Source: Clostridiales bacterium (GTDB taxonomy: Bacteria; Bacillota; Clostridia; Tissierellales; Sedimentibacteraceae). Taken from it: a stretch of 9,956 bases of DNA. The notes below the pieces were generated by a model that worked only from the letters and a program-made list of their open reading frames with translations, was not told where the DNA came from and ran no database searches. Of this stretch, positions 1 to 6,816 are shown piece after piece. Positions within the stretch are counted from its first letter, which is position 1, and each line of letters begins with the position of its first letter. The DNA is taken from contig DNNV01000169.1 of assembly GCA_003497505.1 (NCBI GenBank), forward strand, positions 1 to 9,956, read 5' to 3'. A program made the translations under genes and the position numbers.

Positions 1-13
1 AAGATGTTATCAT

Positions 14-42
14 ATTATATCAGAATTGCACAATCAGGGCAA
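14..42 (-). promoter_or_regulatory. Candidate divergent sigma-A promoter with extended -10, reading left out of the window
   Basis: Read on the minus strand, there is a perfect TATAAT (plus positions 14-19) preceded by TGA, giving the extended -10 form TGnTATAAT (14-22). A TTGCCC hexamer, which matches four of six -35 consensus bases, lies 17 nt upstream (plus positions 37-42). The predicted start is near position 7, so any gene it drives lies beyond the left edge. AT-rich DNA gives chance -10 matches, but the extended motif together with 17-nt spacing makes this better than random. No minus-strand ribosome binding site or start codon is visible before the window ends. Confidence 0.4.
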
Positions 43-43
43 T
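25..43. promoter_or_regulatory. Inverted repeat ATTGC-N9-GCAAT, candidate activator/operator site
   Basis: A perfect 5-bp dyad (ATTGC at 25-29, GCAAT at 39-43) is centred about 130 bp before the predicted sigma-54 transcription start. This is a normal distance for an enhancer-binding protein site. The dyad also covers the -35 element and spacer of the divergent minus-strand candidate promoter. A weaker dyad, GCTGAA-TT-TTCGGC (52-65, one mismatch), is a second candidate half-way between them. Short dyads occur by chance in AT-rich DNA, so the regulatory role is inferred from position only. Confidence 0.25.
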
Positions 44-96
44 AACAAAAAGCTGAATTTTCGGCACTTGAATGAAAACTTTGTTGGTTGAATAAT

Positions 97-132
97 ATTA
101 AACATTGAAAATCAGGTGTTTTAATTTTTTTT
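97..132 (+). terminator. Terminator-like AT-rich hairpin with T8 tract
   Basis: Positions 97-108 (ATTAAACATTGA) can pair with 112-125 (TCAG-G-TGTTTTAAT), with one bulged G, a 3-nt AAA loop, a T-G wobble and a small mismatch near the base. The T tract is at 125-132. It has the shape of an intrinsic terminator for a plus-strand transcript entering from the left, but the stem is AT-rich and weak. If the left neighbour is transcribed divergently, as the minus-strand promoter suggests, this would not be a terminator. It could then simply be curved T-rich DNA next to the sigma-54 site. Confidence 0.35.
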
Positions 133-138
133 ATAAGT

Positions 139-154
139 TGGCATAATAATTGCA
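139..154 (+). promoter_or_regulatory. Sigma-54 (RpoN) -24/-12 promoter of the kdd-kam operon
   Basis: The sequence TGGCAT-AATAA-TTGCA fits the sigma-54 consensus TGGCAC-N5-TTGCW with a single mismatch. The invariant GG (140-141) and GC (152-153) are separated by exactly 10 nt. The predicted start is about position 164-166, giving a leader of roughly 57 nt before the kdd start at 222. No convincing sigma-A promoter lies in the gap: the nearest -10-like boxes, TATATT (174-179) and TATACT (191-196), lack a good -35. Sigma-54 promoters need an ATP-hydrolysing enhancer-binding activator. None is encoded in this window, so the activator must lie elsewhere. Confidence 0.75.
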
Positions 155-221
155 CTATATAAATGCGAATATTTATATTCTAAATTTTACTATACTAAGA
201 AATTAATTTTCAGGAGGAGCT

Positions 222-1262
222 ATGTTTAAAAAAGGAAATCCATACGGAACTCACAGAGTAATTGAACCGAAGGGTGTATTGCCACAGCCGGCACTTAAAG
301 TAGATAACACAATGGAAATTTACGACAACGAAATATTGATAAATGTACAAACTTTAAATGTTGACTCAGCAAGCTTTACTCAGATAAGCGATCAGGCTGG
401 CGGAGATGTAGAAAAGATTAAAGAAATAATGAAGGGAATTGTTGCTGAAAGAGGAAAGCATCAGAACCCGGTGACAGGTTCAGGCGGAATGCTTATAGGA
501 ACTGTTGAGCAAGTGGGACCGGCTCTTGAAGGAAAAACTGACCTGAAAGTTGGAGATAAGATTGCCACACTGGTTTCATTATCTTTAACACCATTAGTAA
601 TAGAAGATATAGTTACAGTAAGAAAAGATATTGACCAAGTAGATATTAAAGGAAAGGCAATTTTATTTGAAAGCGGAATTTATGCAAAGTTACCGTCAGA
701 TGTGCCTGAAAATCTTGCGCTTTCAGTGCTTGACGTAGCAGGAGCTCCGGCTCAGACTATAAAGCTTGTTAAAGAAGGAGATACTGTTCTTGTTCTTGGA
801 GGAGCCGGAAAGTCAGGTATCCTGTGCTTGTATGAAGCTAAGAAAAAAGCAGGCAAAAGCGGAAAGGTTATTTGCTGGGCTCACAGACAAAGCTCTCTTG
901 ATACAATCGAAAAGCTTGGCTTGGCAGATTTATGCATAGCAGGAGACGCTACAAATGCGATAGAAGTATATGACAAAATAATGGAAGCGACAGACGGAAA
1001 ATTATGCGATATCGTAATAAGCTGTGTATCTAGACCAAACTGTGAAATGTCAGCAATACTTGCAACAAAAGATGAAGGAACAGTATATTTCTTCAGTATG
1101 GCAACAAGCTTTACAAAAGCAGCATTAGGCGCTGAAGGTGTTGGCAAAGACGTTAACATGATAGTAGGAAACGGCTATACAAAAGGACATGCGGACACAG
1201 CTCTTCAGATAATGAGAGAAAGCAAAGAACTAAGAGATTTATACACTGAATTATACGCTTAA
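222..1262 (+). CDS. kdd: L-erythro-3,5-diaminohexanoate dehydrogenase
   Basis: This cytoplasmic NAD-dependent enzyme deaminates L-erythro-3,5-diaminohexanoate oxidatively to 5-amino-3-oxohexanoate, releasing ammonia. It is the third step of lysine fermentation to acetate and butyrate. The 346-residue protein has an MDR-like layout: an N-terminal substrate half, then a Rossmann fold opening with the strand VLVLGGAGKSG at 189-199, which gives the dinucleotide-binding glycines G193, G194, G196 and G199. The length is what I expect for the family. The ATG start is set by AGGAGG at 212-217, 4 nt upstream. It is the first gene after the sigma-54 promoter and is followed 43 nt later by kamA. In Fusobacterium and Clostridium, kdd also sits next to kamA. 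The assignment rests on the fold plus strong operon context. Confidence 0.93.
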   Translation: MFKKGNPYGTHRVIEPKGVLPQPALKVDNTMEIYDNEILINVQTLNVDSASFTQISDQAGGDVEKIKEIMKGIVAERGKHQNPVTGSGGMLIGTVEQVGPALEGKTDLKVGDKIATLVSLSLTPLVIEDIVTVRKDIDQVDIKGKAILFESGIYAKLPSDVPENLALSVLDVAGAPAQTIKLVKEGDTVLVLGGAGKSGILCLYEAKKKAGKSGKVICWAHRQSSLDTIEKLGLADLCIAGDATNAIEVYDKIMEATDGKLCDIVISCVSRPNCEMSAILATKDEGTVYFFSMATSFTKAALGAEGVGKDVNMIVGNGYTKGHADTALQIMRESKELRDLYTELYA

Positions 1263-1305
1263 TTATTAATTGTAATATATAAAAAATATAAACGGAGGTA
1301 ATAAG

Positions 1306-2556
1306 GTGGCTTATTATAACGAAATAGAACTTTGGAAAGATGTAAAACCTGAAGATTGGGACGATTGGAAGTGGCAGGTAGAAAACAGAATTGATACTGT
1401 TGATCAGCTGAAGCAAATTATTAACATCACAGAAGAAGAAGAAGAGAGAATTGCAAAGGTTCTTGAAAAATTCAGAATGGGTATAACTCCATACTATGCA
1501 GCACACATGGATAAGGATGACCCGAGAGATCCAATAAGAATGCAGGCTGTTCCTACGTTTGTTGAAACACACGTAAGCGATGCAGACATGCTTGACCCTC
1601 TCCATGAGGACACAGATTCACCGGCACCGGGCTTAACACACAGATATCCAGACAGAGTTCTTTTCCTGATTACAGACCAGTGCTCAATGTATTGCAGACA
1701 CTGTACAAGAAGAAGATTTGCGGGACAATGCGACGATGAAGTATCAATGACAAACATTGATAAATGTATTGAATACATCAGAAATACACCTGTTATTAGA
1801 GACGTATTGCTGTCAGGCGGAGACTGTCTGCTTGTTTCAGATGAAAAATTAGAATATATCATCAAGAAGCTGAGAGAAATACCACACGTTGAAATAATCC
1901 GTATGGGTTCAAGAACTCCGGTTGTTTGTCCACAAAGAATTACTGACGACTTGGTTAACATGCTTAAGAAATATCATCCGATATGGCTTAACACTCATTT
2001 CAACCATCCGAAAGAATTTACTCCTGAGTCAATGGAAGCATTGAGAAAGCTTGCTGATGCAGGTATTCCTTTAGGAAACCAGTCAGTATTGCTGAGAGGA
2101 GTTAATGATTGTCCTCATATTATGAGAGACTTAGTTCACAAGCTTGTAAGAAACAGAGTTAGACCGTACTACATTTATCAGTGCGACCTTTCACTTGGTA
2201 TTGAACATTTCAGAACACCTGTTGCAAAGGGTATTGAAATAATGGAAAGCTTGAGAGGACATACATCAGGCTATGCTGTACCTACATTTGTTGTTGACGC
2301 ACCTGGTGGTGGAGGAAAGATTCCTGTAATGCCAAACTACGTTATTTCACAGTCAGCGGACAAAATAATATTGAGAAACTACGAAGGCGTTATTACAACA
2401 TATACTCAACCTCATATTCCTGATCTTGAATGCACATGTGACGTATGTCAAGGAAAGAAAAGTGATCCTCTGACAGGAGTTGCAGGCTTGCTGCAAGGTA
2501 ATGAGCTTGCTCTTGAACCTACAAAGCTGGCAAGAAGAGAAAGAGTACGCAAATAA
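1306..2556 (+). CDS. kamA: Lysine 2,3-aminomutase (radical SAM, PLP)
   Basis: KamA interconverts L-lysine and L-beta-lysine, the entry step of the pathway, using a [4Fe-4S] cluster, S-adenosylmethionine and PLP. At 416 residues it matches the Clostridium subterminale SB4 enzyme almost exactly, and its key residues fall one position later than I recall for that enzyme. They are the radical SAM triad C126-x3-C130-x2-C133, the substrate-binding D294 and D331, and the PLP lysine K338 in PGGGGKIP. The zinc cysteines are C269 and the C-terminal C376, C378 and C381. The start codon is GTG, chosen because GGAGG at 1294-1298 lies 7 nt before it and the protein then begins MAYYNE. All catalytic residues are intact, so an active enzyme is expected. 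Presence of the C-terminal zinc cysteines and the downstream kamDE argue for a true lysine 2,3-aminomutase over EpmB or an arginine/glutamate 2,3-aminomutase. Confidence 0.97.
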   Translation: MAYYNEIELWKDVKPEDWDDWKWQVENRIDTVDQLKQIINITEEEEERIAKVLEKFRMGITPYYAAHMDKDDPRDPIRMQAVPTFVETHVSDADMLDPLHEDTDSPAPGLTHRYPDRVLFLITDQCSMYCRHCTRRRFAGQCDDEVSMTNIDKCIEYIRNTPVIRDVLLSGGDCLLVSDEKLEYIIKKLREIPHVEIIRMGSRTPVVCPQRITDDLVNMLKKYHPIWLNTHFNHPKEFTPESMEALRKLADAGIPLGNQSVLLRGVNDCPHIMRDLVHKLVRNRVRPYYIYQCDLSLGIEHFRTPVAKGIEIMESLRGHTSGYAVPTFVVDAPGGGGKIPVMPNYVISQSADKIILRNYEGVITTYTQPHIPDLECTCDVCQGKKSDPLTGVAGLLQGNELALEPTKLARRERVRK

Positions 2557-2562
2557 ATAAAA

Positions 2563-2610
2563 AACCGGCCAATGCAAGGAATCTCGGAGGTGAGATTCTT
2601 TGCGGCGGTT
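2563..2610 (+). promoter_or_regulatory. Long intercistronic hairpin with SD-like loop between kamA and kamB
   Basis: Positions 2574-2585 pair over 12 bp with 2592-2603, with one G-U wobble. The loop is the hexamer GGAGGT (2586-2591). The stem extends below a 3-nt bulge through GCC/GGC (2568-2570 with 2604-2606), then, past one bulged G, AACC/GGTT (2563-2566 with 2607-2610). No T tract follows, so it is not an intrinsic terminator. The loop reads as a perfect Shine-Dalgarno core but has no useful start codon: a TTG at 2600 opens only five codons before a stop at 2615. Likely roles are mRNA processing or stability, to set kamA apart from the lower-need reactivase genes, or a protein-binding site. 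A GGA-in-loop also resembles a CsrA target. The structure is seen directly; the role is inferred. Confidence 0.65.
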
Positions 2611-2626
2611 AGTATAAAGAGGGCAT

Positions 2627-3655
2627 ATGAGATTAATTGATATAATCAGTCAAAATAATTACAACACTGTTTCAATCATAGGGCTTGCAAAGAATTCAGG
2701 CAAGACCGTCACCCTCAATTATCTCATAGAAGAGGCAGAAAATTTAGGTTTAAATATAGGTATAACTTCAACAGGCAGGGACGGTGAAAGTGTGGACCTT
2801 GTAACACAGACCCAGAAGCCGACGATTATGGCAGCTGAGGGAATGTATGCGGCTACGGCCAAAAAGGCGCTTATGCTTTCTGAAGCAAAGACAGAAATAT
2901 TAGAAACAACAGGAATACCTACTCCAATGGGTGAAGTCGTGATTGTCAAGGTAAGACAGGGAGGCAATATACAGATTGCCGGACCTGTAAGCACTGCTGA
3001 TATGAAGCATGTAGCAGAACGGCTGAAGCATCACGGAGCTCAGGTTGTTTTTATTGATGGGGCAATTGACAGAAAGGCTGTTTCATCTCCTGTGGTGACA
3101 GATGCATGTATCGTTGCGGCAGGAGCAGTATTGAGCAGGGATATGAAAAAGGTTTTGGAAAAAACCGCACATTCCGTTGAATGCTTTAAGCTTGCTCAAG
3201 TGGGAAGCGATGCGAGAAAAATCATACAGAAACACAGAAAAACCTGTATTATTCAGAATACGGGAAGTGTAATTGTACCTGATATTGCAACAAGCATAAC
3301 TGGGGGCAAGAAAATAAGCGAGCTGATCGATGAAAATGCGGAATATGTGTACATCAAGGGCGCTGTGACCACCTCCCTGTTAAAAGATATAGGTGACAAT
3401 AAATTTTTAAGAGGCATTAAAATAATAATTGAAGACGGAACAAAGCTGTTCACAGACATAAATGTGTGGAACGAGCTGAGGAGAAAGGGTTTGACAGTTG
3501 AAACCGTAAACAGCGTGAATGTAATAGCTGTAACCTTGAATCCGGTATCTCCGGCAGGGTATTTTTTTGACAGTGAGATTTTCAAATCAGAAATGGAAAA
3601 ATATATTCCCGGGGTTAAAATAGTAGATGTAGTGTCAGGCGGTGATTTTGATTGA
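2627..3655 (+). CDS. kamB: KamB, P-loop subunit of the lysine 5,6-aminomutase reactivase
   Basis: This is a 342-residue cytoplasmic protein with a P-loop near the N-terminus. Strand TVSII (14-18) leads into a Walker A motif GLAKNSGKT (19-27), followed by a possible switch region STGRDGE (48-54) and a second strand ending in FIDGAIDRK (142-150). This resembles SIMIBI-type NTPases such as those that cut or bind amino-acid and B12 enzymes' partners. The C-terminal half has no motif I recognise. In lysine fermenters this gene always travels with kamC and kamDE. Current family naming treats KamB/KamC as the reactivase that replaces damaged cobalamin in lysine 5,6-aminomutase; here that role is inferred from context. 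The ATG follows AGAGGG (2618-2623) by a short 3-nt spacer, just after the intercistronic hairpin. It overlaps kamC by 4 nt, suggesting coupled translation and a complex. Confidence 0.85.
   Translation: MRLIDIISQNNYNTVSIIGLAKNSGKTVTLNYLIEEAENLGLNIGITSTGRDGESVDLVTQTQKPTIMAAEGMYAATAKKALMLSEAKTEILETTGIPTPMGEVVIVKVRQGGNIQIAGPVSTADMKHVAERLKHHGAQVVFIDGAIDRKAVSSPVVTDACIVAAGAVLSRDMKKVLEKTAHSVECFKLAQVGSDARKIIQKHRKTCIIQNTGSVIVPDIATSITGGKKISELIDENAEYVYIKGAVTTSLLKDIGDNKFLRGIKIIIEDGTKLFTDINVWNELRRKGLTVETVNSVNVIAVTLNPVSPAGYFFDSEIFKSEMEKYIPGVKIVDVVSGGDFD
3638..3644 (+). promoter_or_regulatory. Ribosome binding site selecting the TTG start of kamC
   Basis: GGCGGTG at 3638-3644 lies inside the end of kamB, 7 nt before TTG at 3652. 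The alternative ATG at 3664 would be 19 nt away, too far for this site. This supports the TTG start and a 4-nt overlap (TTGA) with the kamB stop. Confidence 0.55.
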
Positions 3656-5244
3656 CTGAATTTATGACGGAAAGTACGGTTAAAAATATAAACTTTGATT
3701 ATATTTTTAATGAAGTTAAGCCTATTACGGAATATGGTATCAGGAAGAAACAGGAAGCAAAGCCTTTTAAGAGAGGTCATGAGGCAGACCTCAGAAACGC
3801 GTTCAATAAAATAAGGGCATTTATTGAAAGCTCCAAAAGGCGAGATATCATTGACGTTCTCAAACATGTAAAAAACATATATGAGACAATAGACAGGGCG
3901 AAAAAAAATCAGGTGTTGGACGAGGTTGAACTGTTTGAAGTAAAGAACTTTCTTATTCAGACTGAAAGATTGGAGAAGGTTTTAAAGACATTTCAAATGG
4001 ACGATTTAAAATTAACACCAATGCCGCAGCTTTATGAGCTGTTGGATCCTGCTCACGAAAAGCTCAACACATTTTATATCTATGACGAATATTCCGAAAA
4101 GCTAAAAAATATAAGATTAAAAAAGAAACAGGCAGAAAAAGATATTGCTGTGTTAAAAAAAGCAATCAAAGAAACAATAGAAAAAAAATATGATGTGAAG
4201 CTAAACCTCAAGGATGAGGTAACTGTGAGCAAGTCTAATAAAGAAAAAGCTGAGGAGCTTTCAAAGGAAGGCAATTTGAGAGTTTCCGGTGAGAACTATC
4301 TGAACGTTATTTTTAAAATAAAAAATAACGAAGAAATTGACGGGCTTGAGCAGGAGCTTGAGTATCTGAGAAATGAGGAAGAAGAAGAGGAATTCCTCAT
4401 AAGGCAGAGAATTTCCGAGGAAATAAAGGCATATCACCACACAATAACAGACAATATAAACGTAATCGGTGAAACAGATTATTTGATTGCAAGAGCGAAT
4501 TACGCTCAGAAAACAAATTCTGTTGAGCCGGAGATAATACAGGACCTTGAGATAACTGTAAAATCCGGAAGAAACCTGAAGCTTGAAAAAAGCCTTAAGG
4601 AAAAGCACAAAACATATGTGCCGGTTGATTTGAGCCTTAGAAAAAATGCAGTTTGTATTACAGGTGCAAATATGGGCGGAAAAACAGTAAGTCTAAGGAT
4701 GATTGGCCAGATTGCAGCCTTGGCTGCCTATGGAATGTTTATTCCGTGTGAATATGCAAGACTGTGTCTCTTTGATCATATTTTTATATCTGTTGGAGAT
4801 GATCAGTCCATTGAAAAAGGACTTAGTACCTTTGGAGCCGAAATTGTTAATTTAAAAGAAGCATTGGATTATTCTGAAAAAAGATGCCTTATTTTAATTG
4901 ACGAGCTGGCAGGAGGTACCAACCCAAAGGAAGGTTATGCAATTACGAAGGCAGTGGTGAATTATCTGAAAAAGAAGAATTGCATAACAGTGCTGACAAC
5001 CCATTATGACAATGTAGCTAACGATGAAGACGTGCAAAATTTACAGGTTGCAGGGCTTGTTCTTCCTGGTGAGGCTGATTTATTTAAGATAAACAACATA
5101 GACCAGATAGCTAAATATATGGACTATAGATTGATTGAGGTAAAGTATCAAAAGGATATACCCAAGGATGCTATTAAAATAGCTAAGATGGCAGGAATTT
5201 ATGAGGAAATAATTATAGACGCAGAAAGATATATAAACGATTAA
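3652..5244 (+). CDS. kamC: KamC, MutS-like ATPase of the lysine 5,6-aminomutase reactivase
   Basis: A 530-residue protein whose C-terminal third is a MutS-family ABC ATPase domain. Walker A is GANMGGKT (338-345), the signature region is LSTFGAEI (391-398), Walker B is LILIDE (413-418) followed by LAGGTNP, and the switch histidine is H451 in TTHYD. Residues 140-260 are rich in Lys/Glu and probably form long helices or a coiled coil like the MutS lever. The N-terminal mismatch-recognition domain of MutS1 and the Smr nuclease of MutS2 are absent, so this is not a repair protein. With KamB it is the presumed ATP-driven reactivase for KamDE (inferred from operon position and family naming). The TTG start overlaps the kamB stop by 4 nt; ATG at 3664 is the alternative and would remove four residues. 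kamD starts 15 nt downstream. Confidence 0.87.
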   Translation: MTEFMTESTVKNINFDYIFNEVKPITEYGIRKKQEAKPFKRGHEADLRNAFNKIRAFIESSKRRDIIDVLKHVKNIYETIDRAKKNQVLDEVELFEVKNFLIQTERLEKVLKTFQMDDLKLTPMPQLYELLDPAHEKLNTFYIYDEYSEKLKNIRLKKKQAEKDIAVLKKAIKETIEKKYDVKLNLKDEVTVSKSNKEKAEELSKEGNLRVSGENYLNVIFKIKNNEEIDGLEQELEYLRNEEEEEEFLIRQRISEEIKAYHHTITDNINVIGETDYLIARANYAQKTNSVEPEIIQDLEITVKSGRNLKLEKSLKEKHKTYVPVDLSLRKNAVCITGANMGGKTVSLRMIGQIAALAAYGMFIPCEYARLCLFDHIFISVGDDQSIEKGLSTFGAEIVNLKEALDYSEKRCLILIDELAGGTNPKEGYAITKAVVNYLKKKNCITVLTTHYDNVANDEDVQNLQVAGLVLPGEADLFKINNIDQIAKYMDYRLIEVKYQKDIPKDAIKIAKMAGIYEEIIIDAERYIND

Positions 5245-5259
5245 TTTCAAGGAGGAATT

Positions 5260-6816
5260 ATGGAGAGCAAGTTAAATTTAAATCCGGAGCTCATTCAAAG
5301 CGCACGTTCAGCTGCAGCACGCATTGCAGAAAGTACGCAGCAGTTTATAGACAAAAATACAACTGTTGCGGTTGAAAGAACAGTTGCAAGACTCATGGGC
5401 ATTGATGGTGTAGATGAAATCGAAAAACCGCTGCCAAATGTGCTTGTGGACAGCATTAAAGAAGGAGGCGGGTTGTCAAAGGGAGCTGCATTCTGGATAG
5501 GAAACGCAATGGTGCAGACAGGCAAGGCACCTCAGGAAATCGCAGAAGCGGTTAGCACGGGAGAAATAGAAATCACAAAGCTGCCCATAGCTGACGAAAA
5601 TAAAATTATTGATGCTATTTACAAGACAGCAGAAAAAACTGTTGAAAAAATAAAGAACAACAGAGAGAAAAGAAATGAGTATCTCAATACAATAGGTGAA
5701 GGCAGAAAGCCATACCTGTATGTAATTGTTGCCACAGGAAATATTTTTGAGGACATTATTCAGGCTCAGGCTGCCGCAAGACAGGGAGCAGATGTAATAG
5801 CAGTTATAAGAACAACAGGACAGAGCTTGCTGGACTATGTTCCATACGGAGCAACAACAGAAGGTTTTGGCGGTACATTTGCAACTCAGGAGAATTTCAG
5901 AATAATGAGAAAGGCTCTTGATGACGTTGGTCAGGAAGTAGGAAGATATATCCGTTTGTGCAACTACTGTTCCGGTCTTTGCATGCCAGAAATAGCAGCA
6001 ATGGGAGCTATCGAAAGACTGGATGTAATGCTCAATGACGCTCTTTATGGAATACTATTCAGAGATATCAACATGCAGAGAACATTGGTAGACCAATATT
6101 TCTCAAGAATTATAAACGGCTTTGCCGGAATAATCATAAATACAGGTGAGGACAACTACCTTACAACTGCGGACGCTGTTGAAGAAGCGCATACAGTTCT
6201 TGCATCACAGTTTATAAATGAGCAGTACGCATTAAAGGCAGGAATACCTGAAGAACAAATGGGTCTCGGTCATGCATTTGAAATGAATCCATCAGTAGAA
6301 AACGGATTTTTGCTGGAACTTGCTCAGGCACAGATGGCAAGAGAAATATTCCCTAAGGCTCCATTGAAATACATGCCTCCTACAAAGTTCATGACAGGAA
6401 ATATATTCAAGGGACATTTGCAGGATGCACTGTTCAACTTCATATCTATATGGACACACCAGGGAATTCAGCTTTTAGGAATGCCTACTGAAGCAATTCA
6501 TACACCTCATCTTCAGGATAGAATGCTTTCTATTGAAAATGCGAAATACATTTTCACAAATGCCAAGGATATCGGTGAGGAAGTTGAGTTCAAAAAAGAC
6601 GGAATTATACAGAAGAGAGCTCAGGAGGTTCTGGCAAAGGCTGAGGAGCTGCTGAGAGATATTGAAAAAGAAGGAATATTCAGCACAATCGAGCAGGGAA
6701 AATTCGGCGGAGTAAAAAGAGGCTTCACCGGAGGAAAGGGTCTTGAAGGTGTTGTTGAAAAGAACGAGCAATATGTTAATCCATTCATAGATTTAATGTT
6801 GGGAGGTGACAGGTAA
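5260..6816 (+). CDS. kamD: Lysine 5,6-aminomutase alpha subunit
   Basis: This is the large subunit of the adenosylcobalamin- and PLP-dependent mutase that moves the terminal amino group of L-beta-lysine from C6 to C5, giving 3,5-diaminohexanoate. It also acts on D-lysine. It forms the TIM-barrel that holds PLP phosphate and substrate. The 518 residues compare with about 516 in Clostridium sticklandii. R184, S189, S238, Y263 and R268 occur at exactly the positions I recall as PLP or substrate contacts in that structure (from memory, not aligned). An N-terminal helical extension (about 1-140) precedes the barrel. The ATG is fixed by AAGGAGG at 5249-5255, the best ribosome binding site in the operon, 4 nt upstream. 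Its stop TAA overlaps the kamE start by one base (TAATG), which fits the 1:1 subunit ratio through translational coupling. Confidence 0.96.
   Translation: MESKLNLNPELIQSARSAAARIAESTQQFIDKNTTVAVERTVARLMGIDGVDEIEKPLPNVLVDSIKEGGGLSKGAAFWIGNAMVQTGKAPQEIAEAVSTGEIEITKLPIADENKIIDAIYKTAEKTVEKIKNNREKRNEYLNTIGEGRKPYLYVIVATGNIFEDIIQAQAAARQGADVIAVIRTTGQSLLDYVPYGATTEGFGGTFATQENFRIMRKALDDVGQEVGRYIRLCNYCSGLCMPEIAAMGAIERLDVMLNDALYGILFRDINMQRTLVDQYFSRIINGFAGIIINTGEDNYLTTADAVEEAHTVLASQFINEQYALKAGIPEEQMGLGHAFEMNPSVENGFLLELAQAQMAREIFPKAPLKYMPPTKFMTGNIFKGHLQDALFNFISIWTHQGIQLLGMPTEAIHTPHLQDRMLSIENAKYIFTNAKDIGEEVEFKKDGIIQKRAQEVLAKAEELLRDIEKEGIFSTIEQGKFGGVKRGFTGGKGLEGVVEKNEQYVNPFIDLMLGGDR

Noticed and set aside
2..91. 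An open plus-strand frame that could be the 3' end of an upstream gene, stopping 6 nt before the hairpin at 97
   Set aside because: All three plus frames are open for at least the first 42 bases and the translated tail resembles no family I know. A divergent minus-strand promoter in the same bases argues against it. It cannot be decided without sequence to the left.
150..196. Sigma-A promoter for kdd using TTGCAC (150-155) with TATATT (174-179), or TATACT (191-196)
   Set aside because: TTGCAC is a poor -35 with an 18-nt spacer, and TATACT has no -35 at all. The bases of TTGCAC are better explained as the sigma-54 -12 element.
155..221. Lysine or cobalamin riboswitch in the kdd leader
   Set aside because: The leader is only about 57 nt and AT-rich, with no structured core. 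Both riboswitch classes are far longer.
1153..1961. Long minus-strand frames opposite kdd and kamA, and similar ones opposite kamB, kamC and kamD
   Set aside because: They lie fully across well-supported genes, have no ribosome binding sites that I can see, and translate to hydrophobic, cysteine- and serine-rich strings typical of antisense shadows.
2600..2617. Five-codon TTG mini-ORF after the GGAGGTG in the hairpin loop, ending just before the kamB ribosome binding site
   Set aside because: It is too short to call coding, and the putative binding site is constrained in the hairpin. I mention it only as a possible coupling device.
3652..5244. DNA mismatch repair protein MutS/MutS2
   Set aside because: Only the ATPase core matches. 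The mismatch-binding and Smr domains are missing, and the gene is locked between kamB and kamD.
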